Of a stretch of 64,000 bases of DNA, positions 12,056 to 22,719 are shown in pieces. A model generated the notes under the pieces. The model worked only from the letters and a program-made list of their open reading frames with translations. It was not told the origin of the DNA and did no database searches. The DNA comes from Cepaea nemoralis (Eukaryota; Mollusca; Gastropoda; Stylommatophora; Helicidae): assembly GCA_014155875.1 (NCBI GenBank), contig JACEFZ010027058.1, forward strand, positions 143,501-207,500. Direction: 5' to 3'. How positions within the stretch are numbered: the stretch's first letter is position 1; each line of letters opens with the position of its first letter. A program made the translations under genes and the position numbers.

Positions 12056-12577
12056 TCTTATGAATAATACGTGGAGGATATGGAGGCAGCCACATGAAAT
12101 GGGAATAGGCAGGACGGATGGGTTTCAGTTGGTTGTCGGTACATGCTACAATATAGTACAAGGCGTAGAAGAAGACTGGTTCAACGACCTCAACTGGGGA
12201 AACACGCCCACATGATTGAGTAGTAGCATGCCGTGGACCAAGAAATATGATGAGGTAGCCGAAAGAAGATGCTGGGCTGCAAGTCCTAACACAGGACTCA
12301 TGTTCTGTAAGTCATTTGTGCGTGGAAATGTAGACTACAGGAGCGTTCAACTATGATTCCCTTGCTGAAAGTAACTAGGCGAGAATACAACACCAAGCCG
12401 TGTGTAAAATATCGAGGACAACTTCAGTCGTTGCACTAAAGGCATATGTGAGAATAATTCCATTAAAGTTAAGCAGAAAATAACTACAATTAACCTAATT
12501 GCTAAGGAACCCTCCAAGCAGTAGAAAATAGAATGAAAAATAAGTTCACATTGATTGATTGGCCTCGTGGAAGTAAA
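12056..12577. other. Unassigned sequence
   Basis: No protein or RNA recognised. The open frame running from 11985 to 12215 starts inside the minisatellite and has no known motif. Confidence 0.4.
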
Positions 12578-12712
12578 CAAATGAGAGATCATAGAAACAC
12601 TAGACAAATGATAGATCATAGAAACATTAGACAAATGAGAGATCATAGAAACACTAGACAAATGATAGATCATAGAAACATTAGACAAATGAGAGATCAT
12701 AGAAACATTAGA
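12578..12712 (+). repeat. 27-bp minisatellite, 5 units
   Basis: The unit is CAAATGAGAGATCATAGAAACACTAGA. Two unit variants (GAGAGATC/GATAGATC and CACTAGA/CATTAGA) alternate, giving a 54-bp higher-order period. As 27 is a multiple of three, both strands show artefactual open frames. Confidence 0.93.
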
Positions 12713-13453
12713 CAAACTGCACAGTGAAATGTAAAGGCACACTGGGATTCGAACCTGCTAGCTTCACGTGATGACAGTGTGTCGCTGAAGAAATCATTGT
12801 ACTCTCAATGATTTTTACTTCGTTAATTTATTGCTACACGTGTCGATGAATATTTTTGAAATGATTTCTCCTGACCAGATCAAACTATGTTTCTTAAGTA
12901 ATCTGAGACAAAAATCAGCCAGCATATGGCATCTTGAAGCAGACACAGAAGCAATTGAAGGCACAGACAACACTAGCAAGGAGTACATAACAGAATGAAA
13001 TATCACAGTAGATCTCCATGAATGGTCAGCTCTAAATAAATGATAATCCAGCATGATAAAATAGACACTTGCATCCCCCATGGCAACTCAAACAAGGCTT
13101 AGATTGCCGCCTAGCGGTATTATTAAATAACACATACAATTTAGTAACAATAATCAACCATGATGCGTGAGGCATATTTCACACAGCGTTATCACTATTT
13201 TCACAGATGCATCAACAGAAAAAGATAAAAGATAATTATCTAATAGATATTATAATACGTCGCTAATACGAATATATACACACCACAATGTAACATAAAG
13301 AAACATTAACTAATTAAACAATCAAACAATTAAAATAGGAAGCCAAAGTCTACAACTTGAAATAGAATATTTTACTATAAAAGACCTCATAATGTATTCA
13401 GTATCAGAAGCATAATCTTCTTTTTCTTCTTCTTTCGTTCGCCTGAAACATGT
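12713..13453. other. AT-rich intergenic stretch, partly LINE 3' UTR
   Basis: No gene seen. The right part is probably the 3' untranslated region of the minus-strand LINE that follows. A tRNA B-box-like GGTTCGAATCC (minus strand, near 12744-12754) occurs without a convincing A box. Confidence 0.4.
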
Positions 13454-15185
13454 CTACAACTGCAATGTCGTCTCTTGTATGAATCTAACAGTCTTTTTTA
13501 GTTCATTCAGCGGTCCATAGAGTTTACCTTCCACTGTTGTCTCTCTAGGCCAGAAGGTTCGCCTGGATATGTTGTAGTTTGGGCAATCCTGGAGTATGTG
13601 CTCTGCTGTCTGCGACGCCAAACCACATGTGCACATGGCTGAGTCACCAATCTTGAATTTTGTATACAAGTGGTTGCGTAATCTATTGTGTCCTGTTCTG
13701 AGGCGCAGAAGAATGACCTGTTCTGGTCTGTCCATAACGTGGTAGTCGTCTTGAGTAAGGTTTGGTGGCTTTCTGATTGATTTGATCATTCTTTTCTTTT
13801 GGTGGTATGTAATAGGCACATCAGGTTGTTCTTCTTTTGCTCCTTCCTTAGCCAATCGATCAGCTCTGTCGTTTCCGGGGACGCCACAGTGGGATGGTAT
13901 CCACTGTATGGTGATCTTACGCTCACTGCTAAGTTCAGAAAGTAGTGTCCGCAGAACTGGTAATTTCCCAGACAGGAGCGCCTCTATTACGGATTTTGCA
14001 TCTGTCAATATCACTGCAGGTTGTGTACCATGGCTAGTATTTTGTAATTTCTCTGTGGCTATCTTGATTGCCTCAATTTCAGCATCATAGTTATGGCAGT
14101 ACTTTCCTGTTGGAATTCTGGCCGTGTCTCTAGTATTATTTGGGTATTCTATGTACACTCCCGCTCCTCCATTTCGAACAGCATTTTGTGCTGACCCATC
14201 TGTGTAGACTCGGATCCAGAGGTCCTGTGGGTATTCATCATCAAGGAAGCTGAGAGTGGCTGTTCTGCACTGTACACTGTTCTGTTCTTCCTTGTCCAAT
14301 ATTCCTCTAAATTTTGACTGGATTTGTAGCGATATTCTATGTTCATCTTTCCACGGGGTTCGCTCTGGAATAGTTGTCAGGGGGATACCAACTGTGGGAA
14401 GATCGATGGATTCTCTGCAGAGTTGTTTGGCCTGGTGGATGAAACTACTTCTTTTCAACCGCCCCATAGCTAAGTTTTCAAATCGGTTCTTCATAGGGTG
14501 GCCTGGCAAGCTGAGAAACTTTTCTGCTTGTATTAGTGTTTTTGTATCTCTGCGTTCTCTTAAAGCTTGTGTCCTCCCCATTTTCTCCATTGCTACTATA
14601 GGGGTTGATCTAATCCTTCCTGTGATGACTCTAAGAGCTTGATTTTGCACCTTGTCCAGCTCGTGCAATGTAGTTTTTGATGCTGAACACCACGCAGTTG
14701 ACCCGTATTCCAAGTGTGGTCGTATGCTCTGTTGGTAAACTTTGCTAAGTATTTACCCACTGGCTCCCCACGTGGTTCCACTTAGCTTTCTCAGGATGGC
14801 AATTTTCCTTCTGGCTTTTGCTACTGCTTTTTTGATGTGTTTTCTCCATGTCAGCCTGTCGTCGAATGTTACACCAAGGTATGTTGGTTCCTTATCTTCT
14901 CTTAGGGGTGCTCCATTTATCTGAACGTTCCCTGCCTTTTGTTTCGGAGAAAGGGTAAATAGAGTGGTGCTGCACTTGTCAGTGTTTATGCTGATACACC
15001 ATCTATCCGCCCATGCAACAAATGTATCTACAGCTCTCTGTAGCAATATGGTGGCCACTGATGCATGTTTATTTGCGCTCCACAAAACCAGGTCATCAGC
15101 GTACATTGCCGCTTTAATTCCATCGGGTAGATTAGCAACAAGATCATTGATGAAGATTAATAATATACAACACAAGTGACTGAGC
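13454..15185 (-). pseudogene. I/Ingi-like LINE: RT C-terminal half, RNase H, zinc-binding tail
   Basis: One minus-strand frame from about 15185 down to 13454 carries the RT block IFINDL, the catalytic AMYADDLVLW, and LGVTFDDRLTWRKHI. An RNase H domain follows: VYTDGSAQNA, DAEIEAI, LTDAKSVI, and WIPSHCGVPGNDRADRLA. The C-terminal motif is MCTCG...AEHILQDCP. The frame is broken once, by an in-frame TAA at about 14753-14755 between WGASG and ILSKVYQQS. The copy is 5' truncated at about 15185, where coding similarity ends. RNase H plus this tail is typical of the I superfamily; the exact clade is inferred. Confidence 0.88.
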
Positions 15186-15610
15186 GCAAGGAATGTGAAC
15201 AGCAGAGGAAACAACCATTTAAATGTGTGATCGAGTACAGTGACCCCAAGACTAAGGAAAACATGCAAAAGATAGACGCAGAAGAGAACTGCAGAGTAGG
15301 ATTCAGCAACAACTTCCAAGAACTCGGATGCCGATATAGTGATACACAGTTGTTAAGTAAAATACAAATGTTTGTTTTTTAGCCACTCTACGAAGCCCTT
15401 CAGAAATAGAAGCAGAAATGGCAAGATTATATAATCAACACTGTCGTCATCATTGTCCCAGTCGAGCGGTCAGGCAGCCCTCTGTGTTTGAGATAAGTTC
15501 CCCGCTGGTGGCTCTCCGGGTCACTCTGCCAACCCATTCAGCATCATCTCCGTCTGTGGACCTCTGTCTTTAACACACTCAATCTTCCCGGTTGTCACAA
15601 CGACCTACTC
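15186..15610. other. Unassigned sequence left of element C
   Basis: A plus-strand open frame of 68 codons (15176-15382, starting MTERKECEQQRKQPFKC) has a protein-like, charged composition, but I do not recognise it. It may be an exon or a repeat fragment. The last five bases before element C (CTGGC, 15611-15615) are its TSD. Confidence 0.35.
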
Positions 15611-15615
15611 CTGGC

Positions 15616-16217
15616 TGTCACAAAATAAAACCTTGCGTTTAACCAGTTGATTATTATAGAGGCTTTCTGATTAAACGGACTATCTGCAAGCGACAATTGT
15701 TTCAACTAATACAGAGAAAACATTCATATTAGTAGCGGCACGTGTTTACATCTGGTCAGCAATAATAGGAACATTCGGAAGTGAGATGAATGCATACATC
15801 GCTTTGACAGTTTATCAACAGTCATAGACAACCGGAATTGCCAGCTAAGGACAGGAAACAGTCCGTCTGTCAATAGAGTTTCCCGACATCAAACAGAAAT
15901 GGTAGCGGTGATTGTCACCAGTCGACAGAAGATTGACGGCTTGTTATTGGCAACTGTTGTTGGGAGTATACAGGAACTCGCTGGCTTGTTTTGGGAATCT
16001 AAACAACTGATGACAACTTTGACATTGATGAAGCCAGGGAAAATCGATTCTTGACAATAGATGATATGCCCAAATAACACCTGCAGGACATCAACCATGT
16101 CACGTGACCAATTTTAGGTTTTGCAGAAAACCATGATGGGAGAGGACAGTTGAACTCAAACTTTGGATTTTAGTGGACGTGCTTCGAAACTGCGGTTTTG
16201 ATTGGAAAATGTCTACC
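15616..16217 (+). repeat. Element C 5' LTR, left part
   Basis: It matches 27368-27972. It ends at TCTACC (16212-16217), the site where element B entered. Differences from the 3' LTR cluster between about 16035 and 16211. Confidence 0.92.
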
Positions 16218-19011
16218 TCCTGAAACCATGAAGGAGACTTTTGTAACAGCCCAAAAGGCTGATCCTTCATTGTTGAAATATTTTAATTTGATCGGCCAAA
16301 AGCCAAAGGTAACCAAAAATGCAAAATGGCATTTTGCTTTGAAAAATTGTATTCTCACCAGGTACTATACCAGAGGTGACAGCACAACAGAGCAAACTGT
16401 TTTGCCGATTGAGTATCGTAAGCAAGCTTTACATCTTGCCCATGATATACCTCTTGCAGGGCATATGGCATACTCTAAGACCAGATCAAGATTAGTAACA
16501 CAGTTTTATTGGCCCAAATTCTGCAATGACATTAAGCAATATTGCAGAAGTTGTGACATCTGCCAAAAACTAGTAAAGAAAGGTAAACACCCACAGGCAA
16601 AGTTACAAACTACTGACTTAGCCAGTCGACCTTTTGAGAAAATATCTGTCGACATAGTGGGCCCTCTTAATCAGATAACAACCAGAGGGAATAAGTATAT
16701 TATTACCATCATTGATCTATGTAGCCGCTGGCCGGAAGCGATTCCGCTAAAGAACATAACTGCCAATGATATAATGGAAGTTTTCTTCCATATATTTTCA
16801 CGGATAGGATTTCCAGACACTATCCAATCAGATAGGGGAAGTCAGTTCATCGCCGCATCTACTCAGGCTTTCACCAAGATGTTAGGAGTGAAGCAATGTT
16901 TCAATTCTCCGTACCATCCTCACTCGAGTGGAGTAATAGAAAAATTTAACGGTGATTTAAAGCATATGCTTGCAAAAGTCACGCAAGAGCATCCCAATAA
17001 CTGGGACATATATTTACCTGCTATACTCTTTGCTTATCGCGAGGTGCCACATGCTAGTACAGGTTTCTCTCCTTTTGAACTTATCTATGGTGCCAAACCA
17101 CGTGGCCCATTAAGTATCTATCATCAAATGTTAACTGAATTCACTCCATTACTTAAACCCATATCATCATACGTATACGTTACATCATTGCGTGAAAGGA
17201 TCATCAAATCTTGTATAATTGCAAAAGATGCACTAAAATTATCTGGTGCGACATATAGACAATATGCTGACAAAGGTAACAGGACAATAACGTTGACACC
17301 TGGACAGGACGTTCTTCTTCTCTTACCTAGTGACAGACACTTATTGACTGATTCTTGGCAAGGACCATTTAAAGTGACAAGACACATTTCGCCTGTAGAC
17401 TGTGAGATTCAAATAAAAGACAAACACAAAATATTCCACATAAATATGCTAAGACCATATTACAACAGAGAAAACGAACAAGACGATACAACAGCCTGTA
17501 CAGTGATAATAGACCATGAAGATGACGAGGTTAGTGACGAAATTCCAACACCTGCATTAGACACGACAAACTGCTTGAAGGAAATTAAAATCAACCCAAA
17601 GTTAACTCAAGCAGAAACAGACAGTTGCAAACACCTCATACAACAGTACAACACCATCTTTTCCAACAACCCAGGACAAACAGAATTAGTACAGCATCAC
17701 ATCACACTCACGTCAAATACACCCATAAAATGCAGACCATACACCATTCCATTGCATTACAAAGAAAACTTACATCAGGAGATCATCAGCTTAGAGAAAA
17801 ACAACATCATTAGACGATCCCAATCACATTTCTCATCTCCAATGGTCATAGTACGCAAAAAGAACAACACGATAAGACTCTGTGTCGACTATAGGAAATT
17901 AAATAAGATAACTCTCTTAGATCTAGAGCCAATGGCCAACTCTGAAGATCTACTGACAGAACTGACAGACTCTAGGTTCTTTACGAAGGTAGACATGACT
18001 AAAGGTTACTGGCAAATAGCGGTGGACGAACAGAGCAGACATCTGACAGCATTTGCCACACCTTGGGGACTGTACGAATGGTGCAAACTTCCATTTGGGC
18101 TTGTCAATGCCCCAGCGACATTCGTACGTATGACACGACTTCTACTATTAGACATACCGAACATCATCTGTTACATAGACGACATTTGTGTTCACACAAA
18201 GACGATGACAGACCATATAAAGACATTAGAACAGATATTTGAACGGATTAGACAGCACGGACTGACGGTGAAGCCTGCAAAAGTAGACATAGCCTACCAG
18301 GAAATATCCTTCTTGGGGTACAAAATATCTAATGGCTTTGTCACGACAGACGATAACATTGGGTCCAAACTACTAAAACTCTCACTTCCGACTACGAAAA
18401 AGCAAGTCAGAAGTTTGTTGGGACTTATAAACTATTATAGGCAGTTCATACCCGATTTTGCTGAACTGACTGAAGTATTTACTAACCTACTAACAAAAGA
18501 TCAACCCGAGAAAATTGTAAACAATGAATGCCTAAAATTTGCATTCCAGAAAGTATTATCTTATTTTTCTGATAATAGCTTACACAATCCCATTCTGAAA
18601 TTGCCCAATCTTCAATTACCTTTCAGATTACGCACAGACGCGAGCTCCGTGGCGATTGGAGCAGTCTTGTTACAGGAACATGATAACATTCTACATCCTG
18701 TGTACTATGTCTCCAGAAAATTAAAACCGAGAGAACGAAATTGGTCAACACCACAGTTGGAAGCCCTCGCTCTAGTGGTGGGTATAACTAAATTGTCTAG
18801 ATTCCTCCTGGGACGTCATTTTATTGTGGAGTCCGACAGTAGTCCATTGAAATTTATCAATTCAGGTGTACCTTCCAACCAAATGGTAGCGCGCTGGTCT
18901 CTTAAGCTCCAAGATTACAGCTTTGAAGTTCGACATATCGCTGGCAGAACCAACACGATTGCCGATCTTTTGTCCCGTTGTCCGACTGACCAAATAAGCA
19001 CCAATGTCTGA
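16218..19011 (+). CDS. Element B integrase-RT-RNase H polyprotein, N-terminally truncated
   Basis: The frame opens at ATG 16198 inside element C LTR sequence, so the first residues are not native. Domains in order: integrase zinc finger (HDIPLAGH...CDICQK); core with VDIVGPLN, SDRGSQF and IEKFNG spaced as DD35E; GPF module (SWQGPFKV); then RT with LCVDYRKLN and the catalytic YIDDICVH (Asp codons 18178 and 18181); then RNase H (RTDASSVAIGA, LEALAL, ESDSSPL). The frame has no internal stop, unlike elements A, C and D. It is clearly diverged from A and C (YIDD, not FMDD), so it represents a separate family with the same IN-first order. Without gag, protease and a 5' LTR promoter it should not be autonomous. 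Confidence 0.92.
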
Positions 19012-20322
19012 GTGCAGTGTGTTAAATACACTCAGACCAACACAGCCATTCATCAGTGAATATTTTTTTTCACGAAAGCTGTGTATGTCTACTATGTGAT
19101 GTGATAGGGTTTATTCCCAATATATATAGTTTCTTATTTTATTATTAATGTAGTGATTGTCGTGAATAGTTGTGCAGTATGTGATAGAAAGTAAACTATA
19201 TTAATTGTAAATATATTACGAAACAAGAACAGTGCCACATTCGCTCTGAACTTACCGCAAGCGAACTATCCAAGTTATCAGTGGTATCTGCGATTGGAAC
19301 ATTTCCAGTGATATTTTAAATCCGTGTGTGAAAGTGTGACCGGAACATTGACAGCTACACCACTGCAGTCAATCTAAATCCAGAAGTTTTCCAGCGAAAC
19401 AACCAACACATGAACTATCAGAACATTGTACATTCCGTATTACTACATCAGACCGGAGCAAGTGTGTTCTAGATTTTTCAACATCAGCTGTTCGTGTGTA
19501 CTTCTGGATGATTTAGAAATTTAGTTCAAAAGTAGCAGACGACAAACAAAAGCTTAAAAAGTTATGACGCTTTTAAAATATTTAGGTATTAACAATTTTG
19601 AATACACGAATTGTGTATTAATATTTTCCATTTAGTGTAATCTTAGAATCATATCTTGATTAATTTATTCATACTATCGACATTTTTTTCGCTAGTATGG
19701 AAAAACATCAAGCTATGACGCTGAGAAATAGAAGAATAATTGTAAGATATTATATTTGATAAATTTTGAAGTTATGTCCCTTTCATTTAATTGTTATTAC
19801 ATGATTACACAAAGGGCGGTAAATTGAAATGTATGCGATTGTGTTGTATATAAATAGCCATGTTGTTGCCAGATTGTTAACACGCCAGGAAGCCATAAAC
19901 TGGGCATGATATAGTAATACCGACATTGCAGACCGACACAAGAGCTTCTGGCCAAATGAGGTCAGAGTTTAGAGTTGAATGCGGCTTGTATAAAGCCGTA
20001 TTACAGTCTTGCCAGATGTTTTTTGTTTCAAAAAGCATATTATTATTTTTGTTTAGAGGCTGCGAGGTAGTTGCTTGGGAAGCTGTTACTACCGATCTGA
20101 CTGGGTCAATAATGCAATTAAGGTAATCAGCCATCGAGAGTATGAAACTTGGCAAGTGTTAAACGTTGAACACCACATGTCTCAAAATACAACGTCCATT
20201 TCTGATATGTTTCTATGCCAACATGTGTATTCGTATGTATTTTCTATACCAATGTAAATAACAACAGAAGGGTCGACTCTGACAAGGTTAAAATATTAAC
20301 CCAGTATGTATATAGAGTTTAC
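19012..20322 (+). other. Element B long 3' noncoding region
   Basis: About 1.3 kb separates the RNase H stop from the 3' LTR; in A and C the same interval is under 90 bp. It is AT-rich with no convincing ORF or envelope-like protein. It may hold an unrecognised insertion or an extended 3' untranslated region. Confidence 0.5.
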
Positions 20323-20363
20323 ATGAAAGATGACATCTTTCATGAAGAAGCCCCGGGGGAGCA
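20323..20363 (+). promoter_or_regulatory. Element B hairpin and polypurine tract before the 3' LTR
   Basis: ATGAAAGATG and CATCTTTCAT (20323-20332 and 20334-20343) form a perfect 10-bp inverted repeat with one base between. The tract GAAGAAGCCCCGGGGGAGCA follows and abuts the LTR start at 20364. Confidence 0.65.
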
Positions 20364-20904
20364 TGTCAGAGTCTAAAGTGTTGCGATCCGAGATGCAGGT
20401 ACATCGTTACGCCCGCCAGGCGAATAGGCTCTAGCAGGGTGCCGTAACATCGTTACGCCCGCCAGGCGAGTATTAGTTACCTGCCTGCGAGGTTGCTGGC
20501 TGACGAGACAGCCAGCGGTCAGGCAAGGACAAAGCAAGTCGCACGCTGACCTCGTGAAGCCACGTCAGGAGGGAAGGCGCGTTGCGAAAGATAGCCAGAC
20601 AGCTGAGGGTACTCGGACCGACAGGACGTATGAAAGTGAGAAAGGCTTTGTGTAGTTCTGTGCCCGAAAGTCGAGTGCCTGTACATCTTGCGAGATAGAC
20701 TGTGAGCTGTGGTTTGTGTGTAAGTGTAGTGATGTCTAACTTATGTATTGTAACGATCATCACATGTAAAACTAGATCGTCTTGCATGTGATCTGTAAAT
20801 AAATCCATTGAACTTCGTGTCGTTTGTGTCTCGAGTCAAATCACATTGTACTTGTACTGTCTCACATGTGTTAGGTATAACGAGCCAGGTTTAAGACCCT
20901 GACA
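20364..20904 (+). repeat. Element B 3' LTR
   Basis: It starts TGTCAGAGTCT and ends AGACCCTGACA, which match as an 11-base terminal inverted repeat with one mismatch. It is 541 bp long. The motif ACATCGTTACGCCCGCCAGG occurs at 20401 and again at 20447, a direct repeat with a 46-bp period in the probable U3 region. An AATAAA lies at about 20799. No second LTR is present. Confidence 0.85.
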
Positions 20905-20910
20905 TCTACC

Positions 20911-22337
20911 GTGTGCGAATTGAGTTAATTTAATTTTACACGTGCCTGTCATGGCAAGAGTGGATGTAATTTGATCTAACTGCAGTGTTGCCTAAGGTAG
21001 AACCTATTATAATTAGTTCTAATTAATATAGGCTGTAGCCTTGTTAAAACTAAAGTGTGATGATTAGCACTGTTAGTGGAAAACTAGCTAGAGTAGGGAA
21101 GTGATACTTGGCTCTGTTAGTTGAAAATAGATTAGTGAAGTGTTGATAAGCTTTACTAGTTGAGAATTGAGTAATGAGGGATAATTGGGATATTCCAGTG
21201 GGTGCTCCCTGGTGGGGGGGGGGGGGGGGGTTCCGCATCGCTGGTGGTTGTTTTTTTTTCTTCTTGTCTTAGCCTGATGTAAACCTCTGTGTTCAGCTCA
21301 TTTGTCCCTGACAGTTTAGGTTCACTGTATTTTCTGAGCGAGGCCGATGGCCACGATCATCTAATAGAGATCAGTGACGGGGAGGCTATCACCGGTTATA
21401 TGATTTATGTTACAGGTTTCCTCTGGTTGGAATGAAGAACACGGACCCAAGGAAAAATCCGATCCCGGATAAAGTTTGGCGCAGGAAGATTGGCCAGCAA
21501 CTTTACAACAGAGCTTATGCTAGAGGAAGATGATCAACATTGCTCAGTGGAGCTGAATGGTATATGTATCCTACAGGATAAATACCGAATGAGTTTAGGT
21601 CATACCAGTTTTAACACACCAATAGTGATGGATATTCAGGTCACTTATGACTAGAACAACAATAAAGGACTCTATTGGAGTATAGACAATAACTGTTTAA
21701 TAGTGAGAACTAGTGAACATTTATCAAGAGACAAAAAGTCTTGTTCATAGGACAGTGTTCCATGTTTGTTTCACTGCGCCGGAATTATGAAGCCGGAGTT
21801 TATATAAACTATTAGGAACAGTTGCGTTAGGAACAATAATAGTTTTTTCCACGGATTATATATTTACATGGGATTCAGATCTCATGGTCATCAGAGTTCC
21901 TGGAGGAGGACATGTCTGGAGAGAAGGATACGACTTTGGTGAGGTCTAGTGTACTGACTCGTGTGATGTCGTGTAATCCTTGCCATGATGTGTACACTAT
22001 GATCCTGAACTTTGAGGGCTGACACATACATTTATGTTATAATACACGACACACATTTTCTTCGCACACACGTCTCATATACGTCACACTTTTCTTTTAA
22101 TAAATTAATCTTTATTAATTTTTAGAAGCAAGAGTTGTTGAGTATGTTGCGTTGGGGAAGTATGAGAGGGGGCATAGTACGACAGTGAGAGAGTGATAGG
22201 AAGGTGTCCACGGGCTGATGGAGTGTGTTGGACGGAAGCTGGTGGATTCTCCAGGATATTGATAAGGGAAAAAATATTATAATGTGGGTGTTGACTCTCT
22301 TCACTCCAGGGACGACACTTTAAAGGAGGTCACGACA
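20911..22337 (+). repeat. Element C 5' LTR, right part
   Basis: Continuation of the LTR after element B, matching 27973-29398. It contains a long G homopolymer near 21217-21231, also present in the 3' LTR, and ends CACGACA at 22337. Confidence 0.92.
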
Positions 22338-22341
22338 TTAT

Positions 22342-22351
22342 TGGGAGCTCG
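22342..22351 (+). promoter_or_regulatory. Element C primer binding site, tRNA-Pro-like
   Basis: TGGGAGCTCG begins four bases after the LTR and matches nine of the first ten bases of the standard tRNA-Pro primer site (TGGGGGCTCG). The distal part does not match. Confidence 0.5.
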
Positions 22352-22482
22352 ATAACGTGATCTTTGGACAGCGGGATCTCTCGTAAACGGAATCCTTGGA
22401 CAGCGGGATCTTTCGTAACGTGATCTTTGGACAGTGGGATCCTCTGACAACGGGGTCTTTTGACACGGGATCCTTAGTTATA
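22351..22482 (+). repeat. Element C leader repeats
   Basis: Degenerate direct repeats of about 31-32 bp centred on GGACAGCGGGATC start at 22366, 22398 and 22429, with decayed copies after. They lie between primer site and gag, where packaging or translation signals could lie; function unknown. Confidence 0.7.
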
Positions 22483-22719
22483 AGAGGGAGATATCATATT
22501 GGAGAATCCAGCTAGAGTGAATGTGGATAGGGGTTAGGACTAATATCTTACCTGTTCACACTTCACACGTCTGCATAGGTCTGTGGTCCTGATTCTACTC
22601 TTGTCACTGAGTGAATGTGCTGTGTGTGGTAATATCTAGATTTATAGTACTTGTTCATATATCTGTATAGTAATTTGCAGTTATATTGTACTCGACCTGC
22701 TAGCGTACCTCTCTGTATA

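Larger units (their letters stand above)
16218..20904 (+). mobile_element. LTR retrotransposon B, Gmr1-type, lacking 5' LTR, gag and protease
   Basis: This insertion lies in the 5' LTR of element C and is flanked by TCTACC (16212-16217 and 20905-20910). The intact target reads AATGTCTACCGTGTG in the 3' LTR of C. The right end is a clean LTR terminus (GACA). The left end is not an LTR: it starts inside the coding region, just before integrase. B therefore lacks gag, protease and 5' LTR, yet looks as if flanked by a target duplication. The remaining pol frame is open. Confidence 0.88.

Noticed and set aside
12533..12727. Repeat peptide (RQMRDHRN-type)
   Set aside because: Product of a 27-bp minisatellite, open on both strands.
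12720..12790. tRNA-like B box on the minus strand
   Set aside because: No convincing A box, cloverleaf or second copy in the window.
19012..20363. Envelope gene in element B
   Set aside because: No long frame, signal peptide or membrane segment is visible.
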